Shown here one piece after another: positions 1 through 8,626 of a DNA stretch of 22,441 nucleotides (position 1 is the first letter of the stretch; each line of letters opens with the position of its first letter). Under the pieces are notes generated by a model that ran no database searches, was not told the DNA's origin, and saw only the letters and a list, made by a program, of their open reading frames with translations. The position numbers were made by a program, and so were the translations under genes. Source of the DNA: PUPG01 sp031323845 (lineage in GTDB: Bacteria; Bacteroidota; Bacteroidia; Bacteroidales; UBA7960). The stretch covers positions 1 to 22,441 of the forward strand of contig JAVIYP010000042.1 of assembly GCA_031323845.1 (NCBI GenBank), in the 5' to 3' direction.

Positions 1-27
1 CTTCAGCATTTGAAAACAGTAAGATTT

Positions 28-56
28 TTTGTTTTCAAATATTTTCATTAACTTTG
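28..56 (+). promoter_or_regulatory. Bacteroidetes-type promoter of the rimP-nusA-infB operon
   Basis: TTTG at 28-31 and TAACTTTG at 49-56 are separated by 17 bp and match the -33/-7 consensus (TTTG / TAnnTTTG) known for the Bacteroidetes primary sigma factor. If the final G of the -7 box lies at about -4, transcription starts near position 60, giving a leader of about 65 nt before rimP. No competing promoter is visible before the first gene. Confidence 0.7.
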
Positions 57-84
57 CGCGGAATTTTTGATTTAGCCGGAAAGT

Positions 85-107
85 GAAGGGGGCAGTAAGT
101 CCCCTTC
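85..107 (+). promoter_or_regulatory. 5' leader hairpin upstream of rimP
   Basis: GAAGGGG (85-91) pairs perfectly with CCCCTTC (101-107) around a short loop, with a possible extra G-U pair at 92/100. The hairpin sits between the predicted start site (about 60) and the rimP start codon (126), so it is in the operon leader. It is followed by TTTATTGG rather than a continuous U run, so it could be an attenuator, a protein-binding site or an mRNA-stabilising hairpin. Function is inferred. Confidence 0.55.
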
Positions 108-125
108 TTTATTGGAAAAAAGATA

Positions 126-599
126 ATGACGGATAAAGGCTACATAACGGATATTGTCAATGAATACCTGGGCGAGGGTGAGCTCTTCCTGGTTGCCATC
201 ACCATAAGCACCCAGAACAGGATCAGGGTATTCATAGATGGTGACAAGGGCGTGAGCATTGATGATTGCATCCGCCTCAGCCGTCATATTGAATCGCAGC
301 TTGACCGCGACAAGGAAGATTTTGAACTGGAAGTGTCCTCCGTTGGCGTTGGCCAGCCCCTGGTGCTTTTCAGACAGTATAACAACAACCTCGGACGAAG
401 ACTGTCTGTGCATGCCTCAGACAACCGGTATATCAAAGGCAAGCTTACCGGGGTGACGCAAGACGGCATTTTCATTGAAAAAGAAAGAGCAGACAAAGGG
501 AAAAAGAAGAATAAAGAACCTGAAACAGATTCCGGATCAAAACAGTTTATTCCATTTGATGACATTCTGGAGGCCAAAGTCCAGGTTTCTTTTAAATGA
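126..599 (+). CDS. rimP: ribosome maturation factor RimP
   Basis: This 157-residue protein belongs to the RimP (DUF150) family, which binds the 30S subunit and helps late assembly of its head region in the cytoplasm. The N-terminal alpha/beta domain carries the family signature around residues 36-79: FIDGDKGVSIDDC (36-48) followed by LEVSSVG and QPL (68-79). The equivalent stretch in other phyla usually reads LEVSSPG-RPL, so the Pro-to-Val change is mild divergence. A lysine-rich insert lies near residues 118-140, ahead of the short SH3-like tail. Length is normal for the family. The ATG at 126 has only a weak upstream GGA. It is first in the conserved rimP-nusA-infB operon, 41 bp before nusA. 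Confidence 0.93.
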   Translation: MTDKGYITDIVNEYLGEGELFLVAITISTQNRIRVFIDGDKGVSIDDCIRLSRHIESQLDRDKEDFELEVSSVGVGQPLVLFRQYNNNLGRRLSVHASDNRYIKGKLTGVTQDGIFIEKERADKGKKKNKEPETDSGSKQFIPFDDILEAKVQVSFK

Positions 600-640
600 T
601 CCATGAATTAACAGCAGTATTACATTAATTTGAAAAAACA

Positions 641-1876
641 ATGGAAACTATCAATTTGGTTGAATCGTTTTCGGAATTTAAAGAGTTTAAAAACATTGAC
701 CGGACTACCATGATGCTGATCCTGGAGGATGTGTTTAACAGCATGCTGGAGAAGAAGTTCGGGTCGGCCGAAAACTTTGACATTATTGTAAACATCGACA
801 AGGGTGATCTGGAGGTTTGGAGGAATCGTATCATTGTTGAAGACGGTGAGGTTGAGGATGAAAATCAGCAGATCGCCTATTCGGAAGCGATCAAGATTGA
901 ACCTGACTTTGAAATTGGAGAGGATGTTTCGGAACCTGTTCGTATGAGCGATTTTGGCCGGCGCGAGATCCTGGCCATCAGGCAAAACCTGTCATCAAAA
1001 ATACTGGAGCTTGAAAAGGACAATATTTACAAAAAATACCAGGCTGCGGTCGGAGATCTCGTTACCGCAGAGGTTTACCAGGTGTGGAAAAAGGAAATCC
1101 TGGCCCTTGATGACGAGGATATTGAACTGATCCTTCCGAAAGCAGAACAGATCCCTTCCGATTTTTACCGCAAGGGCGATACCGTGCGTGCTGTGGTGTC
1201 GCGCGTGGAAATCAAAAACAACAATCCGCTGATTATTCTCAGCCGTACCTCGCCTGTATTTCTTGAGCGCCTGTTCGAGCAGGAGGTGCCGGAAGTTTAC
1301 GATGGACTGATAACCATAAAAAAGATTGTAAGAGTACCCGGAGAACGGGCGAAAGTAGCCGTAGAATCCTACGACGACCGCATTGATCCGGTAGGTGCAT
1401 GCGTCGGGATGAAAGGTTCGCGCATACATGGTATTGTCCGGGAACTTCGCAATGAGAACATTGATGTGATCAATTACACCACCAATACAAATCTTTACAT
1501 TGCCAGGGCCTTAAGTCCGGCCAAGATCACCTCTATGGTCATTGATGAGGAAAACAAGAGGGCGGAAGTGACCCTCAAGCCCGACCAGGTTTCGCTGGCC
1601 ATTGGCAAGGGCGGCTTCAACATAAAGCTTGCAGGCAGCCTTACCGGCTACGAAATAGATGTTTACCGTGAAACCGACATTGAGGGTGAGGATGTTGACC
1701 TTGTTGAATTCAGTGATGAAATTGAAGAATGGATCATTGACGAACTGAAGAAAGTCGGCTGCGATACCGCTAAGAGCGTCCTGAACCTGACGGTTAAGGA
1801 TCTGGTAAAAAGAACCGACCTCGAAGAAGAAACCATTGAGGAAGTAATGCGTATATTAAAAGCTGAGTTTGAATAA
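641..1876 (+). CDS. nusA: transcription termination/antitermination factor NusA
   Basis: NusA binds RNA polymerase and nascent RNA and controls pausing, termination and antitermination. The 411-residue product has the expected order: an N-terminal polymerase-binding domain (about 1-130), an S1 domain (about 137-203), KH1 with GMKG at 256-259, KH2 with GKGG at 322-325, and a C-terminal acidic helical domain (about 355-411). It is shorter than the 495-residue E. coli protein because it has only one C-terminal acidic repeat, as is normal outside the gammaproteobacteria. The ATG at 641 begins METINLVESF, which fits family starts. It lies between rimP and infB in the usual translation/transcription operon. 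Confidence 0.96.
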   Translation: METINLVESFSEFKEFKNIDRTTMMLILEDVFNSMLEKKFGSAENFDIIVNIDKGDLEVWRNRIIVEDGEVEDENQQIAYSEAIKIEPDFEIGEDVSEPVRMSDFGRREILAIRQNLSSKILELEKDNIYKKYQAAVGDLVTAEVYQVWKKEILALDDEDIELILPKAEQIPSDFYRKGDTVRAVVSRVEIKNNNPLIILSRTSPVFLERLFEQEVPEVYDGLITIKKIVRVPGERAKVAVESYDDRIDPVGACVGMKGSRIHGIVRELRNENIDVINYTTNTNLYIARALSPAKITSMVIDEENKRAEVTLKPDQVSLAIGKGGFNIKLAGSLTGYEIDVYRETDIEGEDVDLVEFSDEIEEWIIDELKKVGCDTAKSVLNLTVKDLVKRTDLEEETIEEVMRILKAEFE

Positions 1877-1938
1877 AATGCCATACATTTGCATTATTTT
1901 TCCGGCTCCGCAGAAAAGTTGATAACTGAAATCTTTAT

Positions 1939-4854
1939 ATGACAGAAGGAACGCCAACAAAAAGATTAAGTAAAGTTGCCAGGGAGTTCAACATTGGGCT
2001 TACTACCATTGTAGATTTTCTAAACAAAAAGGGAATCAGCGTGGAAAACAATCCCAATGCCAAGATCTCCCAGGATGCCTATGAGTTACTGTTCCAGGAG
2101 TTTCAAAGCGAAAAAACCCTGAAGGAGGCTACCCGTAAGGCGGGTTTGAGCATACTGAAGAGAGAAAGCGTCTCTATGGACAAAAAAGAGGCGAAAGACG
2201 ACGAAGCTGTTCAGGAAGCTGATGGCGACGATGAGTTGCTCATACACGATCGCAAAGGCGTTGTCAAGGAAAAGCCTGCTGCAAAGGAAGAGGCACCGGT
2301 GAGTGCGGAGAAACCTGCCGTGCCCAAGGCTCCTGTGCAGCCTGATGTTGATGAGCCGGCACCGGAGAAGGCTGAAGCCACTGAAGATGAGAAGACTGCG
2401 GACGAAGAAGAACGTTTGGCTGCTGAAACCGAAGAGAAAGAAGCTCAGAAAGCTGATTCAAAGATCAGGGTTGTTGGCAAAATAGCTCTCGAAGAAACCG
2501 GTAAGAAAAAGAAAGCGGTAAAGAAAGCCAAAGAGGACGCCCCTGAAAAGGAGCAACCCAAAAAAGATGAGGCTCCTGATGCGGTCGAGGCCCCTGCTGC
2601 TGCTACTGATCCGGAAAAAGACTCCCCTGTGCAGGCTGCCGATCAGGAAAAAACAGACATCCCTGAAGACCTGGAGCTTTCGAAAATCCCTCAGCCATCA
2701 TCAACAGAACACCATCAAACGCAGTATCAAAAGCTTGAAGGTCCGGTTATTCTTGGAAAGATGGAGCTGCCGGAGCCCCGCGAAGAAGCTAAAAAGCCTG
2801 TTGCCTCATCAACGGATGAAACAAAATCAAAAAAGCGGAAGCGCAAACGCATCCGTAAGGAAAAATCAGTAGAGGTTGAGGTAGAATCTCAGGATAAGAA
2901 ATCAGCCAAAGCTAAAAAAGCCAAAAAGAAAGAAACTCCCAGGCCCGAGGTTTCGGAGGAGGAAATCTCCAGGCAGATCAGGGAGACTCTTGCCAACCTG
3001 AGCGGCACAGGCAAGTCAAAAGCGGCGAAACACCGCAGGTTGAAACGTGAAATGCTTCAGCAGCAAAAGGAAAAGGAACTGGAGCAGGCAGTTACCGACC
3101 AGAGGAAACTTCAGGTTACCGAGTTTGTTTCGGCTGCTGAGCTGGCAAAAATGATGAATGTCTCCGTTAACGAGATCATTTCCACGTGTATGAGCCTGGG
3201 ACTCTTTGTCTCCATCAACCAGCGTCTGGATGCGGAAACCATTGCCATCGTTGCCGATGAGTTTGGCTTTGAGGTCAGTTTTGTCAGCGCAGACACCCAG
3301 GAGACCATCGAGGAAGTGCAAGACGATCCGTCGCAGATGCACGATCGTGCGCCGATTGTAACCGTTATGGGTCACGTTGATCACGGTAAGACCTCGCTTC
3401 TTGACCAGATCAGGCACTCAAACATCATTGCCGGTGAGGCCGGTGGAATTACCCAGCACATTGGCGCCTATGCCGTTGAACTTGACGACGGTAAGCGTAT
3501 CACCTTCCTGGACACACCCGGCCACGAAGCCTTTACCGCCATGAGGGCACGCGGTGCCAAAGTCACGGATGTTGCCATCATTGTGGTGGCTGCCGATGAC
3601 AGCGTCATGCCCCAGACCGTTGAGGCCATTAACCATGCCCAGGCAGCAAACGTTCCCATTGTCATTGCCATCAATAAAATTGACAAGGAAAATGCGGCCC
3701 CCGAAAAGGTCAAACAGGAGCTTGCCAGCATGAACATCCTGGTCGAAGACTGGGGCGGCAAATACCAAAGCCAGGAAATATCCGCGAAAGCCGGTCAGAA
3801 CATTGACAGCCTGCTGGAAAAGGTGCTGCTCGAAGCAGAGCTGCTTGAGCTGAAAGCAAATCCGTCGAGATTAGCCTCCGGAACCGTTATCGAATCATCG
3901 CTTGACAAGGGCAGGGGATATGTGGCCACCATTCTTGTTCAGAACGGGACACTCAGAGTGGGTGATATCGTGGTCGCCGGTACAACGCACGGTAAAGTGA
4001 AGGCCATGTTCAACGAAAGGGGCCAAAGGGTTAAAGAGGCCGGCCCGTCGACCCCCATACTCATACTCGGACTCGACGGTGCTCCCCTGGCCGGTGACAC
4101 CTTCCATGTTATGGCAACTGAAAGTGAGGCAAAAAGCATCACCACAAAACGCCAGCAACTAATCCGGGAGCAGGGCCTGCGTACACAAAAACACATTACC
4201 CTGGACGAAATTGGCCGTCGTATTGCCATAGGAGACTTTAAAGAATTGAATATCATTGTGAAGGGTGATGTGGACGGATCTGTGGAGGCCCTGAGTGATT
4301 CCTTGCTCAAACTCAGTACAGAGGAAATACAGGTCAACATCATCCATAAGGCCGTTGGCCAGATCACCGAAGGCGATGTCCTGCTGGCCTCGGCATCAAA
4401 TGCCATCATTATTGGCTTCCAGGTCAGACCTTCGATGTCGGCAAGAAAGCTGGCTGAACAGGAACAGATCGACATCCGCCTTTACAGCGTCATCTACAAT
4501 GCCATCAATGAAATTACATCAGCCATTGAGGGTATGCTGTCGCCTGAAATCGAAGAAAAGGTAGTGGCTAACCTTGAGGTGCGCGACGTGTTCAAAATCA
4601 CCAAAGTTGGTACCGTAGCCGGCTGTATGGTGCTGGACGGCAAGATCCGCCGCAATGCCAGTATAAGACTTATACGCGACGGTATCGTTGTGTTTACCGG
4701 TGAACTGGGCTCCCTTAAACGCTTCAAGGAAGATGTCAAAGAAGTTGCCTCCGGTTACGAGTGCGGCCTGAACATTGAACGCTTCAACGACATTAAGGTG
4801 GGCGACATTATTGAAGCCTTCGAAACGATTGAAATCGCCCGTAAACTCGAGTAA
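1939..4854 (+). CDS. infB: translation initiation factor IF-2
   Basis: IF-2 is the GTPase that delivers initiator fMet-tRNA to the ribosome P site. The 971-residue protein begins with an IF2N helical module (about 1-55, RLSKVAREFNIG). A long Lys/Glu/Ala/Pro low-complexity linker follows (about 70-380), then a second IF2N module (about 395-450). The G domain shows GHVDHGKT (478-485), DTPGH (525-529), NKID (579-582) and SAK (615-617). The C-terminal domains II-IV are complete up to the final IEIARKLE. The low-complexity linker explains the many spurious alternative-frame ORFs here. The gene starts 62 bp after nusA; TACATTTG at 1884-1891 could be an internal -7 box, but its only upstream TTTG is just 12 bp away. 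Confidence 0.97.
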   Translation: MTEGTPTKRLSKVAREFNIGLTTIVDFLNKKGISVENNPNAKISQDAYELLFQEFQSEKTLKEATRKAGLSILKRESVSMDKKEAKDDEAVQEADGDDELLIHDRKGVVKEKPAAKEEAPVSAEKPAVPKAPVQPDVDEPAPEKAEATEDEKTADEEERLAAETEEKEAQKADSKIRVVGKIALEETGKKKKAVKKAKEDAPEKEQPKKDEAPDAVEAPAAATDPEKDSPVQAADQEKTDIPEDLELSKIPQPSSTEHHQTQYQKLEGPVILGKMELPEPREEAKKPVASSTDETKSKKRKRKRIRKEKSVEVEVESQDKKSAKAKKAKKKETPRPEVSEEEISRQIRETLANLSGTGKSKAAKHRRLKREMLQQQKEKELEQAVTDQRKLQVTEFVSAAELAKMMNVSVNEIISTCMSLGLFVSINQRLDAETIAIVADEFGFEVSFVSADTQETIEEVQDDPSQMHDRAPIVTVMGHVDHGKTSLLDQIRHSNIIAGEAGGITQHIGAYAVELDDGKRITFLDTPGHEAFTAMRARGAKVTDVAIIVVAADDSVMPQTVEAINHAQAANVPIVIAINKIDKENAAPEKVKQELASMNILVEDWGGKYQSQEISAKAGQNIDSLLEKVLLEAELLELKANPSRLASGTVIESSLDKGRGYVATILVQNGTLRVGDIVVAGTTHGKVKAMFNERGQRVKEAGPSTPILILGLDGAPLAGDTFHVMATESEAKSITTKRQQLIREQGLRTQKHITLDEIGRRIAIGDFKELNIIVKGDVDGSVEALSDSLLKLSTEEIQVNIIHKAVGQITEGDVLLASASNAIIIGFQVRPSMSARKLAEQEQIDIRLYSVIYNAINEITSAIEGMLSPEIEEKVVANLEVRDVFKITKVGTVAGCMVLDGKIRRNASIRLIRDGIVVFTGELGSLKRFKEDVKEVASGYECGLNIERFNDIKVGDIIEAFETIEIARKLE

Positions 4855-4870
4855 TCCTGTCTTTTAAAAA

Positions 4871-4878
4871 TACGTTTG
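4871..4878 (+). promoter_or_regulatory. possible -7 box directly before pgi
   Basis: TACGTTTG matches TAnnTTTG and ends two bases before the pgi ATG at 4881. A start site 3-4 nt downstream would fall on the start codon, giving a leaderless mRNA. No TTTG is present 17-22 bp upstream, and pgi could simply be read through from infB, so this is tentative. Confidence 0.35.
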
Positions 4879-4880
4879 TT

Positions 4881-6197
4881 ATGGTGAATCTTTCATTGAA
4901 TATTCAGCATGCGGATGCTTTTGTATCCCAGGATGAGATCATGCTCTTTCAGCAGGAGGTCAATCTTCACCGGCATGATATTTATCACAGGAAAGGCAGG
5001 GGAAGTGATTTCCTGGGCTGGGTTGACCTTCCCGGCAGTGTTGAGGAGTCCTTGTTTTCACGCATAGAGGCCGAAGCCTCCCGCATCCGTCAGCAGTCGG
5101 AAGTGGTCGTCATCGTCGGCATTGGCGGTTCCTACCTGGGCACACGCGCCGTATGTGAGGCCCTTTCAGCGACCTCTTTTCCCATAAGGGATGCGGGTAA
5201 AGAGAAGCAACCGGAACTCGTTTATGCAGGCCATCATCTTGATGAAGACTACCTGCACAAGCTGCTGAAATGGCTTGACGACAAGGCCTATTCCATCATT
5301 GTTGTCTCCAAGTCAGGCACCACCACCGAGCCGGCCATTGCCTTCCGGTTGCTGCGTGCACACCTCGAAAAAAAATACGGCCGGAAAGCGGCGTCCGGAC
5401 GGATCATCGCCATTACGGATGCAGCACGGGGCGCACTTAAAACACTGGCCGGTACCGAAGGTTATGCTTCGTACACCATACCTGATGATGTCGGCGGCCG
5501 TTACTCCGTGCTCACCCCCGTTGGGCTGCTGCCCATTGCGGTCGCAGGTCACGATATCAGAAGCCTGATACGCGGCGCAAACCAGATGGCACACTTCCTG
5601 AAACAGGAAGACTCCCTGTCCGGAAATCCTGCCGCCCTGTATGCCGTTGCCAGAACGCTGCTCTACAGGAAAGGAAAAACCATTGAAATACTCGCCTCAT
5701 ATAATCCGGCACTTGTCCACCTTACAGAATGGTGGAAACAATTGTTCGGCGAAAGCGAAGGGAAGGAAGGAAAGGGAATTTTCCCTGCCGGAGTCAGTTT
5801 CACGACAGACCTGCATTCCATGGGCCAGTATATTCAGGACGGTTTGAAAAACTTTTTTGAAACGGTGATCACCGTGCAGGAAACACGACACCAGGTTGTC
5901 ATTCCACACGAAGAAGAGGACCTTGACGGCCTGAATTACCTTGCAGGCAAACGTGTAGGCTATGTCAACCGGATGGCCGGCAAAGGTACCATGATGGCCC
6001 ATCTTGAGGGAGGTGTGCCCAACCTGGAGCTCACCGTGCCCCATATTTCCGAAGAAATCCTGGGTGAATTGATCTATTTCTTTGAGATGGCCTGTGCGAT
6101 CAGCGGCTATATGCTTGATGTCAATCCATTTGATCAGCCCGGCGTTGAGGCCTACAAAAAGAACATGTTCCGCCTGCTGGGAAAACCCGGCGCATAA
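4881..6197 (+). CDS. pgi: glucose-6-phosphate isomerase
   Basis: The enzyme interconverts glucose-6-phosphate and fructose-6-phosphate in cytoplasmic glycolysis and gluconeogenesis. The 438-residue product is the short bacterial form seen in Bacillus, not the 550-residue E. coli form. Two SIS domains are visible: phosphate-binding GIGGS at 80-84 and SKSGTT at 143-148. GESEGKEGKGIFP carries the catalytic Glu (291 or 293), followed by DLHSMGQY with His312, and PGVEAYKK with the ring-opening Lys near 426. All expected active-site elements are present. It starts 26 bp after infB on the same strand, so it may be cotranscribed or use the adjacent -7 box. The ATG at 4881 gives the typical N-terminus with SLNI. 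Confidence 0.96.
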   Translation: MVNLSLNIQHADAFVSQDEIMLFQQEVNLHRHDIYHRKGRGSDFLGWVDLPGSVEESLFSRIEAEASRIRQQSEVVVIVGIGGSYLGTRAVCEALSATSFPIRDAGKEKQPELVYAGHHLDEDYLHKLLKWLDDKAYSIIVVSKSGTTTEPAIAFRLLRAHLEKKYGRKAASGRIIAITDAARGALKTLAGTEGYASYTIPDDVGGRYSVLTPVGLLPIAVAGHDIRSLIRGANQMAHFLKQEDSLSGNPAALYAVARTLLYRKGKTIEILASYNPALVHLTEWWKQLFGESEGKEGKGIFPAGVSFTTDLHSMGQYIQDGLKNFFETVITVQETRHQVVIPHEEEDLDGLNYLAGKRVGYVNRMAGKGTMMAHLEGGVPNLELTVPHISEEILGELIYFFEMACAISGYMLDVNPFDQPGVEAYKKNMFRLLGKPGA

Positions 6198-6234
6198 CCC
6201 CAGTCAAACCTCCGCATCATCATTGACACGACAC

Positions 6235-6260
6235 AAAAAAATTCGCTGAAACGCAAGCGT
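6235..6260 (-). terminator. possible terminator between tdk and pgi
   Basis: A small stem, CGCT (6244-6247) with AGCG (6256-6259), is flanked on the left by A6235-A6241, which reads as a run of seven U on the minus strand about 25 nt after the tdk stop. TTATT on the right could serve pgi weakly. The stem is only 4 bp, so this is uncertain. Confidence 0.35.
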
Positions 6261-6283
6261 TATTAATCGTTCCGGGCCGGGCT

Positions 6284-6862
6284 TTATTGTTTCGATGCAG
6301 TAATGAAACAACTCCGGCACAGCGGTTCGTAGGCATCCGTCTCGCCAAGTACCACGAGCTTGTCGTTGGCAATGATACGGTGGGAGTGTTGGGCGAGATG
6401 TCCGCATCTGACGCAGATGGCATGAACCTTCGTAATGTATTCGGCGGTGGCGAGCAGTGCAGGCATGGGCCCGAAAGGCTTGCCGGTATAGTCCATGTCG
6501 AGGCCGGCAACAATGACGCGTATGCCCGAATTGGCAAGGTGGTTGCAGACATTGGGCAGTTCTGAATCGAAAAACTGGGCTTCGTCAATGCCGACCACAT
6601 CGACATCGTTGGCCAGCAACAAAATATTTCCGGAAGCGGGAACCGGTGTTGACTGTATTTCCCTGGCGTCATGAGAGACCACCTTTTCCTCATCATATCT
6701 TGTGTCAACGCCGGGTTTGAAAATCTCTACCGAGAGCCTTGCAATGCGTGCACGCTTCAAACGACGGATCAGCTCTTCCGTCTTGCCGGAAAACATGCTT
6801 CCGCAGATGACTTCAATCCAGCCCCTGCGCCGCCGCCTGTCATGTTCGTTCTCAAGAAACAT
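6284..6862 (-). CDS. tdk: thymidine kinase (TK1-like)
   Basis: Thymidine kinase phosphorylates thymidine to dTMP for nucleotide salvage. Counting from the ATG at 6862 gives 192 residues. Visible are the P-loop GSMFSGKT (21-28), the lasso-loop region RYDEEKVVSHDA (55-66), the DEAQFF motif with catalytic base Glu94, four zinc-binding cysteines (C150, C153, C182, C185) and YEPLC (178-182), which lines the thymidine pocket. The reading frame extends three codons upstream to a TTG at 6871, but MFLEN is the more natural start. An Arg-rich stretch (9-13) precedes the kinase core. It is convergent with pgi and divergent from the next gene. TATTTTTG on the minus strand at 6912-6905 is a likely -7 box giving a leader of about 39 nt. 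Confidence 0.95.
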   Translation of the reverse strand: MFLENEHDRRRRRGWIEVICGSMFSGKTEELIRRLKRARIARLSVEIFKPGVDTRYDEEKVVSHDAREIQSTPVPASGNILLLANDVDVVGIDEAQFFDSELPNVCNHLANSGIRVIVAGLDMDYTGKPFGPMPALLATAEYITKVHAICVRCGHLAQHSHRIIANDKLVVLGETDAYEPLCRSCFITASKQ

Positions 6863-6904
6863 CTGGAGCAAATAGTTTATTCTTCACCTTACTGATGTCA
6901 GTCA

Positions 6905-6912
6905 CAAAAATA
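6905..6912 (-). promoter_or_regulatory. -7 box for tdk
   Basis: Read on the minus strand, 6912-6905 is TATTTTTG, an exact TAnnTTTG match about 43 bases upstream of the tdk ATG. No clear TTTG lies at the -33 distance. It sits in the 100-bp divergent intergenic region; a 7/8 match, TAACTTTA (6918-6925), faces the other way toward the gene at 6963. Confidence 0.45.
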
Positions 6913-6962
6913 AACAATAACTTTACACCGTTTTCCATTCCTGAAAAAGATTAAATAATTAA

Positions 6963-7865
6963 ATGTTGTTTTTTATGACACATTCCGAGTTGAAAAACCA
7001 CATAGTTAAGTTGTTAGAAGAAACTGAAAAACGTATTGCGCTTATTACCCGGCATCATCCGGCCACCGACATGTCTCTTGATATTGATCTTGTCAGGGAT
7101 GAGCTGCGCCAGCTTTACCGTGCGCTGGAGATGCTCAGGGAGGTTCCGGGTGAGGTGGCCGCACCTCCGTCTCCCGTGACCGAAAAAGAACAGCCTGTTG
7201 TTAAGGAGGAAAAGACTTCGGTTGTTCCTGAAGAACTCCAGGAGCAGCAGGATGAACTGGTGCCGGATGTGCCGGAAGAGACTGTTCAGGAGCCAGAAAA
7301 AGAGGAGCCCGTTCAGGAAGCAGAGGATGAGGCGTTGCCGCCGGAAGCAGAATCCCGTGAGGTAAAAGCGGAGGATCACAGCATCCCTGCCGGGGATGAG
7401 CTTGGTGAACGTGAAGAAGCACCTGTTGCTTCACAGGAAACACCACAGCAAGATGTTGCAGATCAGCAAGGTAAGAAACAAAACCAAACCGTTTTGGACC
7501 TTTTGTCGCCCTTCAGCCAAAAAACCATTGGCGACAAATACCTGGGTGAGGATAACTCGTTGCACCAGCGCATCGCCGTGGATAAGGAAGACAAAAGCAT
7601 AGGCGCCCGTTTGCAGCAGGAACCTGTGGCCAGCATAAAGGATGTAATCGGCGTAAATGAAAAGTTTCTGTTCATAAACGAACTGTTTGAAGGCAACATA
7701 GAAGTTTATAATGGGGCCATTTCAAGGTTGAATGAGATGCCGGACATGCAGGCGGCTTTCGACCACCTTAATGAGTTGGGCAAACGTCATTCATGGGATG
7801 CCGGGCGCTCTTCGGCCACCATTGAAAAACTGGCCAACCTGGTTCAGCGCAGATATATGAAATAA
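6963..7865 (+). CDS. conserved hypothetical protein with acidic linker
   Basis: Function is not recognised. The 300-residue product has three parts. The N-terminal helical, probably coiled-coil segment is about residues 5-60. The central segment, about 60-170, is dominated by Glu, Pro, Val and Gln and is surely disordered. The well-folded-looking C-terminal domain (about 175-300) begins TVLDLLSPFSQKTIGDKYL and continues through INELFEGNIEVYNGAISRLN. No signal peptide or membrane segment is visible, so it is probably cytoplasmic. The C-terminal block resembles hypothetical proteins I recall as conserved in Bacteroidetes, but I cannot assign a named family. The start could be ATG 6963 or ATG 6975 (MTHSELKNH); the latter removes a short MLFF extension. 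It is divergent from tdk and lies 70 bp upstream of rsmI. Confidence 0.85.
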   Translation: MLFFMTHSELKNHIVKLLEETEKRIALITRHHPATDMSLDIDLVRDELRQLYRALEMLREVPGEVAAPPSPVTEKEQPVVKEEKTSVVPEELQEQQDELVPDVPEETVQEPEKEEPVQEAEDEALPPEAESREVKAEDHSIPAGDELGEREEAPVASQETPQQDVADQQGKKQNQTVLDLLSPFSQKTIGDKYLGEDNSLHQRIAVDKEDKSIGARLQQEPVASIKDVIGVNEKFLFINELFEGNIEVYNGAISRLNEMPDMQAAFDHLNELGKRHSWDAGRSSATIEKLANLVQRRYMK

Positions 7866-7935
7866 TTTTGTTCGGCAAGCTTTCCGGGCTTTTCTTTCTG
7901 CTTCCCGCCAGGGGTTCCCGTCAATTGTATACACC

Positions 7936-8619
7936 ATGGCACAACTGTATCTGGTACCCACGCCCATTGGAAATCTCGGTGACCTGACGTTCCGTGCACT
8001 TGAGGTGTTGAGGTCGGTTGACCTTGTGCTTTGCGAGGACACCCGGGTCAGCGGAAAACTGCTGAAGCATTATGAGGTGTCAACACGGATGCTGGCCTTT
8101 CATCAGCACAACGAACACAGGATGTTGTCTTCGGTGGTACAGCGTCTGAAGGCTGGTGAAAAGATCGCCCTGCTCAGTGATGCGGGCATGCCTGGCATTT
8201 CGGATCCGGGCTTCTTGCTTGTTCGTGAATGTGTGAAAGAAAACATCGCCATGGAATCGTTGCCGGGTCCTACGGCATTCGTGCCTGCCCTGGTGGCCAG
8301 CGGCATCCCCTGCGATCGCTTTTGCTTTGAAGGTTTCCTTCCGGTGAAAAAAGGAAGAAAGAGCCGCCTCGAAGCACTGAGCGGGGAAACACGTACCATG
8401 GTTTTTTATGAGTCGCCACACCGGCTGGCGAAAACGCTGCAGGAGTTTGTCCGGGTTTTCGGGAACGACAGGGCCGCCTGTGTCTCCCGCGAAATCAGCA
8501 AGATCCACGAAACCCATCACAGGGGCAGCTTGATCGAACTATGCCAGTGGTTCGAAAAAAGTAGCGTTAAAGGTGAAATTACGGTAATTGTCGCCGGCCG
8601 CGATCGCTCAAATCCGTGA
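7936..8619 (+). CDS. rsmI: 16S rRNA (cytidine(1402)-2'-O)-methyltransferase RsmI
   Basis: RsmI uses S-adenosylmethionine to 2'-O-methylate C1402 in the decoding centre of 16S rRNA. The 227-residue product is a tetrapyrrole-methylase-fold enzyme showing all family signatures in order: YLVPTPIGNLGD near the start, CEDTR, SDAGMPGISDPG, the SAM-binding PGPTAFVPALVASG, FEGFLP, YESPHR, SREISKIHE, and KGEITVIVAG at the end. E. coli RsmI is about 286 residues; the extra C-terminal domain is absent here, as I would expect in this phylum. The ATG at 7936 gives the standard N-terminus. It converges on lepA with 7 bp between the stop codons. Confidence 0.96.
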   Translation: MAQLYLVPTPIGNLGDLTFRALEVLRSVDLVLCEDTRVSGKLLKHYEVSTRMLAFHQHNEHRMLSSVVQRLKAGEKIALLSDAGMPGISDPGFLLVRECVKENIAMESLPGPTAFVPALVASGIPCDRFCFEGFLPVKKGRKSRLEALSGETRTMVFYESPHRLAKTLQEFVRVFGNDRAACVSREISKIHETHHRGSLIELCQWFEKSSVKGEITVIVAGRDRSNP

Positions 8620-8626
8620 TTGAGTC

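Noticed and set aside
1868..1891. Internal promoter for infB (TTTG and TACATTTG)
   Set aside because: The two elements are only 12 bp apart, shorter than the usual spacing, and operon read-through explains expression; kept only as a remark in the infB entry.
3418..4475. Long minus-strand ORFs inside infB (up to 178 codons)
   Set aside because: They are antisense shadows of the conserved IF-2 G domain and domain II.
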